From Sphingomonas sanxanigenens (GTDB lineage: Bacteria; Pseudomonadota; Alphaproteobacteria; Sphingomonadales; Sphingomonadaceae): a stretch of DNA of 45,651 nt. The position numbers were made by a program, and so were the translations under genes. The stretch is from NCBI GenBank assembly GCA_003240855.1, contig QFNN01000010.1:1-45651 (forward strand). Reading direction: 5' to 3'. The notes beneath the pieces are model-generated. The model searched no databases and was not told the origin of the DNA. It was given only the letters and a program-made list of their open reading frames with translations. Of the stretch, positions 1 to 7,171 are shown piece by piece (position 1 is the stretch's first letter; each line of letters starts with the position of its first letter).

Positions 1-129
1 ATAGCGGACATAGAGCAGGATCATCAGGCAGGCCGCGATGCCGACCGCCAGGCCGAAAATGTTGATGAAGGCATAGACACGGCTCTTGGCCAGCGCCCGC
101 AGCCCGACGGTCAGATAATTGCGCCACAT
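1..129 (-). CDS. FtsX/MacB-type ABC permease, N-terminus only
   Basis: The first 43 residues of a protein that runs off the left edge. It starts MWRNYLTVGLRALAKSRVY and continues into a hydrophobic helix (INIFGLAVGIAACLMILLYV), the typical opening of MacB/FtsX permeases, which have one N-terminal membrane helix before a large periplasmic domain. It lies 42 bases beyond the ATPase stop on the same strand, so it is the third gene of the adaptor-ATPase-permease operon. The role inferred is export of a substrate from the inner membrane or periplasm; the substrate is unknown. The rest of the gene is outside the window. Confidence 0.8.
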   Translation of the reverse strand, partial: MWRNYLTVGLRALAKSRVYAFINIFGLAVGIAACLMILLYVRY

Positions 130-171
130 GACTTGTCTTTCCTTTCCCTGTCCCGCTTGCCCGCCGCGCCC

Positions 172-852
172 TCAGGCCGCGCGGCGATGTTCCTGCAGGA
201 TGCGCCCGTCGAGCATGTTGACGATGCGGCCGGCATAATCGGCATGGGCGGGCGAGTGCGTGACCATCACGATGGTCGAGCCTTCGACGTTGAGCTGCTG
301 GAGCATGTGCATCACTTCCTCTCCATGCACGGTGTCGAGGTTGCCGGTCGGTTCGTCGGCGAGAATGAGCTTCGGTTCGGCGACGAGCGCGCGGGCGACG
401 GCGACGCGCTGCTGCTGGCCGCCCGAAAGCTGGCTGGGGCGGTGCTTCGCGCGGTGCGCGATGCCGACGCGGTCCATTACCCGATCCACGCGCGCCTTGC
501 GTTCGGCGGGGGCGACCTTGTGATAAAGCAGCGCCAGCTCGACATTCTCGCGCACGCTCAGCTCGTCGACGAGATTGAAGCTCTGGAAGATGAAGCCGAT
601 ATTCTGCTTGCGCACCTCGGATAGACCGGCCTCGTTCAGCCCGGCCACTTCCTGCCCGGCAAAACGGTAGGAGCCGCTCGACGGGCTGTCGAGCATGCCG
701 ATGATGTTCAGCAGCGTCGATTTGCCGCAGCCCGAAGGCCCCATGATTGCGACGAATTCGCCTTCGTCGACGGTGAAATCGATGCGGTCGAGCGCGGTCG
801 TCTCGACCGTGTCGGTGCGGTAAACCCGCGAGAGTTCACGCATGCTGAGCAT
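172..852 (-). CDS. ABC transporter ATP-binding protein, MacB/LolD family
   Basis: A 226-residue nucleotide-binding subunit that would power the adjacent FtsX-type permease. Walker A (GPSGCGKST), the ABC signature (LSGGQQQRVAVARAL) and Walker B (LILADEPTGNLD) are all intact; the NLD ending and the length fit the MacB/LolD class. A GTG start five codons upstream is possible, but the ATG at 852 has AAAGGG eight bases before it and is preferred. It follows the adaptor stop by 11 bases, so the two are one transcription unit. The substrate cannot be told from the sequence. Confidence 0.93.
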   Translation of the reverse strand: MLSMRELSRVYRTDTVETTALDRIDFTVDEGEFVAIMGPSGCGKSTLLNIIGMLDSPSSGSYRFAGQEVAGLNEAGLSEVRKQNIGFIFQSFNLVDELSVRENVELALLYHKVAPAERKARVDRVMDRVGIAHRAKHRPSQLSGGQQQRVAVARALVAEPKLILADEPTGNLDTVHGEEVMHMLQQLNVEGSTIVMVTHSPAHADYAGRIVNMLDGRILQEHRRAA

Positions 853-863
853 AATCGGGCCTT

Positions 864-2180
864 TCACTGCCTGGTGAGATCAAGCCGGTCCTTGTCTGCG
901 AATCCGGCATAGGGTGAGGTGATGACGCGCTCGCCGACGTCGAGGCCGTCGAGCACTTCGATATAATCGGCGTTGCGGCGGCCGAGACGGACCTGGCGCT
1001 TGACCGCCTGGCTGCCATCGCGCGAGACGACGAACACCCACGCGCCGCCGGTGTCGTTGTAGAAGGCGCCGCCGGGAATCAGACGCGCGGGCGCGGGATC
1101 GCCCAGCGTCAGCCTGACCTGCACCGACTGGCCGCGCTGGAGGCCCTGCGGCTCGCCGTCGAGGAAAACGAGATCGACCTCGAACTGGCCGTTCTTCACC
1201 TGCGGATAGATTTTCGAGACTTTCAGCTTCCACGTCTTTCCGCCGCTCTCGGCGGTTGCGATCTGGCCGGGCTGGACGCGGCCGAGGTAGAATTCGTCGA
1301 TCCCGGCGATCAGCTTGTTACGGCCGGGGCTGTCGATCTGGCCGATGCGCTCGCCGCGCGCCATCGACTGGCCGACCTGGATCGAGAAGGACGAAAGCTG
1401 GCCCGAGACGGGCGCGCGCAGATTGAGCGCATCGAGATTGGCGCGCGCGATGCCAAGCCCCGATTCCATCGAATCCGCCGAGGCGCGGAGCTGGGCGAGC
1501 TGGCCGGTCTGCAGGCGCTCGTCGCTTGACTGCGCGCGCTTGAGCACGTCGCGGCGATGGCGCTGATAGTCGAGATTGTCGCTGGTGTCGCGAAACGCCT
1601 GGCCCGAGACGAAACCCTTGGCGGCCAGCGGCTGTTCGCGCGCATATTGGCGCTCCGCCTTGCGCAGGTCGAGCTCGGCTTCCAGCAGGGCGCGTTCATT
1701 CTGCAGGCGCGTCTGCGACAGCGCCAGTTCCTGGCTGCGCATTGAATTGACCTGCTGGGTGACTTCGGTCTGGCGCGCGAGGACCGACAATTGAAGCTCG
1801 GCGTTGGACAGCACCGCGAGCGGCTGGCCGGCGGTGACGGTTGCGCCGTCCTCGACCAGAACCTTTTCGACCCGACCGCCCTCGATCGCATCGAGATAGA
1901 CGGTGATGAGCGGCGTGACGCGCGCGCGCAGCGGCAGGAAATCGTCGAACACGCCCTTGGTGACGGGCGAGATGGTGAGACTGTCGGCGGCGACCGTCTG
2001 CTGGTCCGCGCGCGGGGCATAAGCGTAGAAGCCGCCCGCCGCGATCGCCAGCGCGCCGGCGGCGATCGCCAGCTTGATCTTTTTTGAAATGCCCTTGCGT
2101 TCGACGACGCGATCCATCGCGCCGCCGCTGTTCGGGCCGACGTCGTTGCGGGGCTCGGCGGGCATGCGGATCACGCTCAT
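864..2180 (-). CDS. Periplasmic adaptor (membrane fusion) protein, HlyD/MacA family
   Basis: A 438-residue adaptor linking an inner-membrane ABC transporter to an outer-membrane channel. It has a cytoplasmic N-terminus, one membrane helix near residues 27-45 (KLAIAAGALAIAAGGFYAYA), a lipoyl-like hairpin (GGRVEKVLVEDGATVTAGQP), a long coiled coil rich in Glu, Arg and Gln, the second lipoyl half (LRAPVSGQLSSFSIQVGQ), then beta-barrel and membrane-proximal domains. The frame stays open upstream to 2342, but that stretch covers two regulator palindromes and encodes a repeated VRFRTP, so MSVIRMP at 2180 is the likelier start. It is the first gene of the efflux operon, whose ATPase and permease follow. 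Confidence 0.88.
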   Translation of the reverse strand: MSVIRMPAEPRNDVGPNSGGAMDRVVERKGISKKIKLAIAAGALAIAAGGFYAYAPRADQQTVAADSLTISPVTKGVFDDFLPLRARVTPLITVYLDAIEGGRVEKVLVEDGATVTAGQPLAVLSNAELQLSVLARQTEVTQQVNSMRSQELALSQTRLQNERALLEAELDLRKAERQYAREQPLAAKGFVSGQAFRDTSDNLDYQRHRRDVLKRAQSSDERLQTGQLAQLRASADSMESGLGIARANLDALNLRAPVSGQLSSFSIQVGQSMARGERIGQIDSPGRNKLIAGIDEFYLGRVQPGQIATAESGGKTWKLKVSKIYPQVKNGQFEVDLVFLDGEPQGLQRGQSVQVRLTLGDPAPARLIPGGAFYNDTGGAWVFVVSRDGSQAVKRQVRLGRRNADYIEVLDGLDVGERVITSPYAGFADKDRLDLTRQ

Positions 2181-2201
2181 CGACGCGCCCCGCATGCCCG
2201 G

Positions 2202-2238
2202 TGTCCGGAAACGGACAGTCGGTGTCCGGAAGCGGACA
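2202..2238. promoter_or_regulatory. Paired enhancer sites, TGTCCG-N4-CGGACA
   Basis: Two perfect palindromes, TGTCCGGAAACGGACA (2202-2217) and TGTCCGGAAGCGGACA (2223-2238), with centres 21 bases apart, about two helical turns. The same pair at the same spacing recurs at 2559-2595. They lie just upstream of the adaptor gene. Repeated dyads near a gene for an NtrC-type regulator are most simply read as that regulator's binding sites; this is inference. Confidence 0.75.
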
Positions 2239-2268
2239 TGGCGGCCCCCACGACGATCATCCCCGGCA

Positions 2269-2445
2269 TCAGGCCAGGATGTGACGCGGGGACGGCATGG
2301 CTTCGGCCGAGGCCAAGCAGGAAATGCGGGATTTACCGGCATCCGCGTGGGCCGGCTCGGGCGCGACGGTGGCGAAGGTGACAGCCGACGCGAAGAGCAG
2401 GGCGGCGATCGCGGACTGGAGGGGACGCCTTTCAGGGGTGTACAT
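2269..2445 (-). CDS. Small secreted protein, 58 residues, unknown function
   Basis: Starts MYTPERRPLQSAIAALLF with AAGGAG seven bases upstream, a strong ribosome-binding site that favours this ATG over a TTG two codons earlier. A signal peptide is clear: basic residues, a hydrophobic core (AALLFASAVTFATVA) and an AHA-type cleavage site near residue 34. The mature part would be only about 24 residues with a single cysteine. I do not recognise a family. It is the gene nearest the sigma-54-type promoter at 2477-2494 and precedes the efflux operon by 88 bases, so it may be the first gene of that operon and a partner, signal or substrate of the transporter. A frameshifted remnant of a longer protein cannot be excluded. 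Confidence 0.6.
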   Translation of the reverse strand: MYTPERRPLQSAIAALLFASAVTFATVAPEPAHADAGKSRISCLASAEAMPSPRHILA

Positions 2446-2476
2446 GGTCAAGCTCCTTGTTGAGACGTCCGGAGCA

Positions 2477-2494
2477 TTGCAGGCGCCGTGCCAA
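2477..2494 (-). promoter_or_regulatory. Sigma-54 (-24/-12) promoter
   Basis: Read on the minus strand, the sequence is TTGGCACGGCGCCTGCAA: the invariant GG and GC are exactly ten bases apart, with the surrounding TTGGCAC and TGCA matching the sigma-54 consensus. The predicted start of transcription is near 2467, 22 bases before the small secreted protein. The palindromes at 2559-2595 lie about 100-120 bases upstream, the usual distance for a sigma-54 enhancer. The NtrC-type regulator is encoded next door. Confidence 0.82.
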
Positions 2495-2541
2495 GTCTGG
2501 AAAAGCTCGGAAAAACGTCGTTCATCGAATGGCGTGGCCCG

Positions 2542-2558
2542 TTGGCACGCTTATTGAT
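2542..2558 (+). promoter_or_regulatory. Possible second sigma-54 promoter, toward the regulator
   Basis: TTGGCACGCTTATTGAT reads toward the response regulator gene. It matches the -24 half fully and the -12 half except that the GC is GA. A start near 2569 would leave a leader of about 26 bases before the ATG at 2595, a leader that would contain the two palindromes. If real, the regulator could activate or repress its own gene. Confidence 0.4.
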
Positions 2559-2595
2559 TGTCCGGAAGCGGACAGGTTCTGTACGAAAGCGGACA
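2559..2595. promoter_or_regulatory. Second pair of enhancer sites, overlapping the regulator start codon
   Basis: TGTCCGGAAGCGGACA (2559-2574) and the imperfect TGTACGAAAGCGGACA (2580-2595), with centres again 21 bases apart. They sit upstream of the minus-strand sigma-54 promoter, and the last base of the second site is the A of the regulator's ATG. Binding here could both activate the secreted-protein/efflux promoter and block expression of the regulator. Confidence 0.75.
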
Positions 2596-3986
2596 TGGAG
2601 CAGGCAAAGCCATATGAGCTGTGCGTCGTCGTCGACGATGACGAGGACATCCTCCTCGCCGCGCGGCTGCTGCTGCGCGACCTCTTCACTGAAGTTGTCG
2701 TGGCGACGCATCCCCAGCAGGCGTTCGACGCGATCGCGGGACGGCAGCCCGACGCAATCCTGCTCGACGCCAATTTCGCGCGCGGGGCCACCGATGCGCG
2801 AGAAGGATTCACCTGGCTCAGCCGTTTCCTCGAACGCGATCCCGAGGCGGTGGTGGTGATGATCACGGCGCATGGCGGGGTGCAGATCGCGGTCGAGGCG
2901 ATGAAGCGCGGGGCGACCGATTTCGTGTCCAAGCCCTGGTCGAACGAGCGGCTGCTGGCGACGGTGCGGACGGCGGCGGCGCTGCGCCAGTCGCGCCGCG
3001 CGATCGACACGGAGAAGCGCAAGGCTGCGTCGTTGGCGGCGCCTGCAGGCGACACGGCGCTGCTCGGCGGGTCGCCCGCAATGGCGCGCGTCCATTCGCT
3101 GATCGCGCGCGCCGGGCCGACCGACGCCAATGTGCTGATTCTGGGTGAGAATGGCACGGGCAAGGAGCTGGTGGCGCGCGAACTGCACCGCCTGTCGCGC
3201 CGCGCCGAAAAGCTGATGGTCTCTGTCGATCTTGGCGCGGTCGCTGAAACATTGTTCGACAGCGAGCTGTTCGGCCATGTCAAAGGCGCGTTCACGGATG
3301 CGCGCACCGACCGGATGGGGCGGATCGAGGCGGCCGACGGCGGCACGCTCTTCCTCGACGAGATCGGCAATCTGCCGCTGCACCTGCAGCCAAAGCTGCT
3401 CACCGCGCTCGAACAGCGCCGCGTGACGCCGGTGGGCGCGAACCGGCCGGTCGATATCGACGTGCGCGTCATCGCCGCGACCAACATGACGACGGCGGAG
3501 CTCAACGACGAGCGGCGTTTCCGGCAGGATCTGCTGTTCCGGCTGAATACCGTGGGGATCATGCTGCCGCCACTGCGCGAGCGGCGCGAGGACGTGCCGC
3601 TGCTGATCGAGCATTTCCTCGACATTTATGCGCGCAAATATGGCCGCGCGCGCCAGCCGGTGCCCGATGGCGTGATGGCTGCGCTCGTCGGCTATGACTG
3701 GCCGGGCAACGTACGCGCGCTGCGCCACGCCGCCGAACGCGCGACGATCCTGGCCGTCGACGGCCCGCTGACGATAGAGGATTTTTCGATCGGGCGCGCG
3801 CCGCCGACGCCGATTGTCGCGGCGGAGCCGGCGGCTGCGGTCGACGATCTCAATCTCGATCGCGCCGAGCGGCAGATGATCGAGCGCGCGCTGCGCAAGC
3901 ACAGTTACAACATCTCGCTCGCCGCCGCCGAACTGGGGCTGACGCGAGGATCGCTTTACCGCCGAATGGAGAAGCATGGGCTTTAA
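2595..3986 (+). CDS. Sigma-54-dependent response regulator, NtrC family
   Basis: A 463-residue, three-domain activator. The receiver domain spans about 8-125 (acidic DDDED near 16-20, phosphoacceptor D58, conserved lysine in FVSKPWS). The AAA+ domain spans about 155-380, with Walker A GENGTGKE at 184-191 and Walker B GTLFLDEIG. A Fis-type helix-turn-helix ends the protein (ISLAAAELGLTRGSLYRRM). The sigma-54 contact loop reads GAFTDA (231-236) instead of the classical GAFTGA. The open frame extends upstream to 2457, but MEQAKPYELCVVVDDDED is the natural receiver start. It overlaps the kinase gene by 11 bases, so the two form a co-translated two-component pair. Likely targets are the palindromes on either side of the divergent promoter region. 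Confidence 0.93.
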   Translation: MEQAKPYELCVVVDDDEDILLAARLLLRDLFTEVVVATHPQQAFDAIAGRQPDAILLDANFARGATDAREGFTWLSRFLERDPEAVVVMITAHGGVQIAVEAMKRGATDFVSKPWSNERLLATVRTAAALRQSRRAIDTEKRKAASLAAPAGDTALLGGSPAMARVHSLIARAGPTDANVLILGENGTGKELVARELHRLSRRAEKLMVSVDLGAVAETLFDSELFGHVKGAFTDARTDRMGRIEAADGGTLFLDEIGNLPLHLQPKLLTALEQRRVTPVGANRPVDIDVRVIAATNMTTAELNDERRFRQDLLFRLNTVGIMLPPLRERREDVPLLIEHFLDIYARKYGRARQPVPDGVMAALVGYDWPGNVRALRHAAERATILAVDGPLTIEDFSIGRAPPTPIVAAEPAAAVDDLNLDRAERQMIERALRKHSYNISLAAAELGLTRGSLYRRMEKHGL

Positions 3987-5316
3987 CGCGCGCTTCACGC
4001 TGGGCCTCCTGGCGAGGCTGGCGCTGCTGCTCGGCGCGGTTGCGCTGCTGGCGCTGAGCCTGACGACGCCCGGATTGGGGGCGGCGCGCATCGTCGCGGG
4101 ACTCCTTGTCGCGAGCGCGGCCTGGCTGTTGTGGCGGCATGTCGAGCGGACCAATCGTGAAGTGGCCCGTTTCGTCGAGGCGATCCGTTTCGGCGATATG
4201 ACGGCGCGCTTCGGCGGCGCGGGCATGGGCGGCGGCTTTGACGAGCTGGGCGCGGCGCTCGACGCCGGCATGGCGCGGATGCGCGACGAACGTGCGCGCG
4301 ATGCCGATATTCAGCGCTTTCACGAAGCGCTGGTCGACGATGCGCCGGCCGCGATCCTCGTCGTCGATCCCGAAGGCCGGATCACGCCGATCAACAAATC
4401 GGCGCGGCGGCTATTCCCCGTAAGCGCAGGTGTGCGCGCCGCCGATTATGCGCCCTTTGGCGCAGACCTGGCCGCCTATCTAGCAGATCGCGACCCGTCG
4501 CGCCGCCGCCTCGTTCAGCTCATGCTGCCGACCGGGCCGCAGCGCGCGATGGCCCGCTCGGCGGCGGTGCAGAGACTGGGCGGGCTGACGCGGGTCGTGG
4601 TGATCCAGCCGATCCAGGATGCGCTCAACGCGGTCGAGGTCGCGGCTCAGAGCGACCTGATCCGCGTGCTGACGCACGAGATCATGAACTCGATGACGCC
4701 GGTCACGTCGCTTGCACGCACGGCGGCGGGGTTGATGCGCGGGATCGACGATCATGGCGATCCCGCCATCGCCGATGCGCGCGAAGCGGTCGAGACGCTG
4801 TCGCGCCGCGCGGATGGCGTGATGCACTTCGTCGAGACTTATCGCCAGGTCAGTCGCGCGCCGGAGATTCGCCGCCGTCGCTTCGCCGCATTGCCTTTCG
4901 CGCAGGAACTGGAGCGGCTCTTCGCGGCGGACTGGCCAGCCGATCGCGCGACATTGACGCTGGCCGTCGCACCGGCCGATCTCGGCATCGACGCCGATCC
5001 CGATCTGCTGGCCCAGGTGCTGATCAATCTGCTGAGGAACGGCGCCGAGGCGGCTTCGGCCGGCGGTGGGAAGGCGCGGCTGACGCTGGCCATGGCGGCG
5101 ATACAGGGCGGTGGCGTGCGGATCGACGTGACCGACAACGGCCCGGGCGTGCCCGAGGCGATGCGCGGCGACATCTTCCTTCCCTTCTTCACCACCAAGG
5201 CCAAGGGGACCGGCGTCGGGCTGAGCTTCGCGCGCCAGATCGTGCTGGCGCACGACGGATCGATCCAGATCGACGACGCGCCGGAAGGCGGCGCGCGCTT
5301 TCGCATCAATATCTGA
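3976..5316 (+). CDS. Membrane sensor histidine kinase with PAS-like domain
   Basis: A 446-residue kinase partnered with the overlapping regulator gene. Two membrane helices lie within residues 1-53 with almost no periplasmic loop, then a HAMP-like linker, a PAS-like domain (about 110-200, AAILVVDPEGRITPINKSA), the dimerisation and phosphoacceptor helix with H234 in LTHEIMNSMTP, and a HATPase domain with N-box (LINLLRNGAEA), G1 (DNGPGVP), F-box (FLPFFTTK) and G2 (GTGVGLSF). The tiny periplasmic part suggests that it senses a membrane or cytoplasmic cue rather than a soluble periplasmic ligand. It belongs broadly to the NtrY/AtoS-like kinases that pair with sigma-54 activators. Confidence 0.93.
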   Translation: MGFNARFTLGLLARLALLLGAVALLALSLTTPGLGAARIVAGLLVASAAWLLWRHVERTNREVARFVEAIRFGDMTARFGGAGMGGGFDELGAALDAGMARMRDERARDADIQRFHEALVDDAPAAILVVDPEGRITPINKSARRLFPVSAGVRAADYAPFGADLAAYLADRDPSRRRLVQLMLPTGPQRAMARSAAVQRLGGLTRVVVIQPIQDALNAVEVAAQSDLIRVLTHEIMNSMTPVTSLARTAAGLMRGIDDHGDPAIADAREAVETLSRRADGVMHFVETYRQVSRAPEIRRRRFAALPFAQELERLFAADWPADRATLTLAVAPADLGIDADPDLLAQVLINLLRNGAEAASAGGGKARLTLAMAAIQGGGVRIDVTDNGPGVPEAMRGDIFLPFFTTKAKGTGVGLSFARQIVLAHDGSIQIDDAPEGGARFRINI

Positions 5317-5346
5317 AAGCGCGCGCCGCCCCGGGGGGAGCGATCC

Positions 5347-6804
5347 TCAGGCGATGGCGTGGGTGTGCTGGCTCAGCAAGGTGGTGAGCGAACCATGGGC
5401 CATCATATCGCCGGCGCCGATGCTGCCTGCCGTCGAGGTGGCGCTCAGCGTCTGCGTCGTCGAGGTCGACGGCGAAGAGGTCAGCCCTGCCGACGACAGG
5501 AGCTTGCCGAGATCCTGCGAGTCCGCCGCCGAGGGGTTGGACATGGCGAATGTCGGCATGAGGCGATCGATATCGTTCGTCACCGCAGCGGTGCCTGTAT
5601 AGATCCGCCCGAGGAGCGAACTGAACAGGCTTCCGGCGCTGGAATAGCTGGTCGACGATGTCGAAGGCGTCGTCGTCAACGGGTGATAGCCGTAACCTGC
5701 GATCACCAGATCGCTGATCGTCGTGTTGGCGCCGTTGAGCAGATTGGGGATCAGGGCCTGGCTGGCCGAATCGCCGTTGAGCGACAGATTGTTGACGAGA
5801 GCGGCGGTGTGCGCGCCTTCGTTGATGATCTTGTCGGTCACATTGTTCTGGACGAGGCCGTTGGTGACGTCTTCCATGCGGATCCACGCCATCAGGCTGT
5901 CGTTCGACGGGGACAGCACCGTATTGCCGATGACCTTGATGCCCTCGGCGCCAGCCACCATGATGCCGTTCCACTGGCCGCCGGTGAAGATCAGATTATT
6001 CTGAATGAGGACATTCTGATAGGCGTAGCCGCCATTGTCCGACATGAACACGCCCTGCGAACCGGAACTGGTGCCGGCAAGAACGACGTTGTTGATGATG
6101 GTGACGTCGCGGACGTTCGTAGAGCCGTTCTTGTTCCAGAACTGCATCGCATCCGGATGATCGCCAGCGGCGGGATGGAAGTCGCGGAACGTGTTGCCGT
6201 CGATCATCACCTGCGAGGTGCTGGCGAAGTCCATGCCGTCGCTGCGCATGACATGGATATTGTTGTTCCGAACCGTGACGCCCGACGAACTGTCGAAGAT
6301 CATGCCGTTGGCGAGATCGGTGAACTCCGAATTGGTGACGGTGATGCCGCTTGAGCCCGTGACCTGAAGGCCGCGGCCGTCATTAGCTGGGTTATTGTCC
6401 AGCGAGCCATGGATCTTGACGCTGTCGAACACGACGTTCCGGGCGTCGGAAACACGCGCCATCGGCGTATATTCGGCCTCGCTCGACGATAGCGCGTGGC
6501 CGATATCGAGCCCCTGGAAGGTGACGTTCGAGCTGCTGAGCACGCTGACGCTGTTGAAATGCGCCGGGCTGGAGCTGCTGGCCGACTTGATCGTGATGTT
6601 GGAAGCAAAATTCTTGGCGTAGAGAGAAAGATCGCCATAGTCGCCCGCCGCGAGGACGAAGGTTTCCCCGCCCCTGGCATTGGCGAGTGCAGCCGCAAGC
6701 GCCGCGCTGCCGTTGATCTGGATATCTGCCACCCCGGGTCTCCCACTGCCGACGGGAGCTGTCGGCGAGTTGTCTGGTGTTCCGGGATATAGGACGCTGG
6801 TCAT
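5347..6804 (-). CDS. Parallel beta-helix (PbH1) protein without signal peptide
   Basis: A 485-residue protein built of many short repeats (such as NVTFQGLDIG, GITVTNSEF, GVTVRNNNI, NVLIQNNLIF), the pattern of right-handed beta-helix carbohydrate lyases and epimerases. A conserved core, FHPAAGDHPDAMQFWN, is shared with the paralogue at 20382-21542 and may mark the active cleft. Residues from about 375 on are rich in Ser, Thr and Ala and lack the repeats. There is no signal peptide or lipobox, so if exported it must use another route such as type I secretion. The ATG lacks a visible Shine-Dalgarno sequence and overlaps TATAAT; an in-frame stop five codons upstream limits alternatives. Likely an EPS lyase or epimerase; the activity is unproven. 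Confidence 0.8.
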   Translation of the reverse strand: MTSVLYPGTPDNSPTAPVGSGRPGVADIQINGSAALAAALANARGGETFVLAAGDYGDLSLYAKNFASNITIKSASSSSPAHFNSVSVLSSSNVTFQGLDIGHALSSSEAEYTPMARVSDARNVVFDSVKIHGSLDNNPANDGRGLQVTGSSGITVTNSEFTDLANGMIFDSSSGVTVRNNNIHVMRSDGMDFASTSQVMIDGNTFRDFHPAAGDHPDAMQFWNKNGSTNVRDVTIINNVVLAGTSSGSQGVFMSDNGGYAYQNVLIQNNLIFTGGQWNGIMVAGAEGIKVIGNTVLSPSNDSLMAWIRMEDVTNGLVQNNVTDKIINEGAHTAALVNNLSLNGDSASQALIPNLLNGANTTISDLVIAGYGYHPLTTTPSTSSTSYSSAGSLFSSLLGRIYTGTAAVTNDIDRLMPTFAMSNPSAADSQDLGKLLSSAGLTSSPSTSTTQTLSATSTAGSIGAGDMMAHGSLTTLLSQHTHAIA

Positions 6805-7171
6805 TATATACTGTTCACATCACTGGTTAATCCGCCGAAAGCCGTAATCAACCGGCCTTCGTGGATAATGTTTCGGACCCGATACAGCCTCAGTCGGCAG
6901 TCGGAGTTTCTGGTTATCGTTGGTTTAACTATGACGTGCGGTGCGCACGATTATCGGCAAAGGCCGAGCGCCAATGTAATTTAGCGATTTCCCCGCGACC
7001 ATTTCATTTTTGACTTTTGCATTGTCAGGGATGAGTCGGCGCGGACGCAAGCGAATTATGGTTAATGGCGGCGAAGCGCCGAGGTTTCGCGGTGAGTGGC
7101 GTCGCAAAAGGGAAAATTATGCGTGAAATTGCCGCGCGGACGGCCCCATGCGCGTCCGAACTGATCGGAAA
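6805..7171. other. Intergenic region, no gene seen
   Basis: A 367-base, AT-richer gap between two minus-strand genes. Short open frames here show no domain, signal peptide or ribosome-binding site. It should hold the promoter of the beta-helix gene: TATAAT lies at 6803-6808 on the minus strand, without a clear -35. A weak dyad, CGGACG at 7137-7142 with CGTCCG at 7153-7158, lies just past the stop of the transferase gene and may help end the EPS operon, but no U-run follows. Confidence 0.5.

Noticed and set aside
2181..2342. Upstream extension of the adaptor protein
   Set aside because: It would translate the regulator palindromes into a repeated VRFRTP motif; the later start better matches adaptor N-termini.
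2448..4271. A long minus-strand open frame opposite the response regulator
   Set aside because: It is the shadow of a well-supported NtrC-type gene and would overlap the promoter region on the same strand without any domain.
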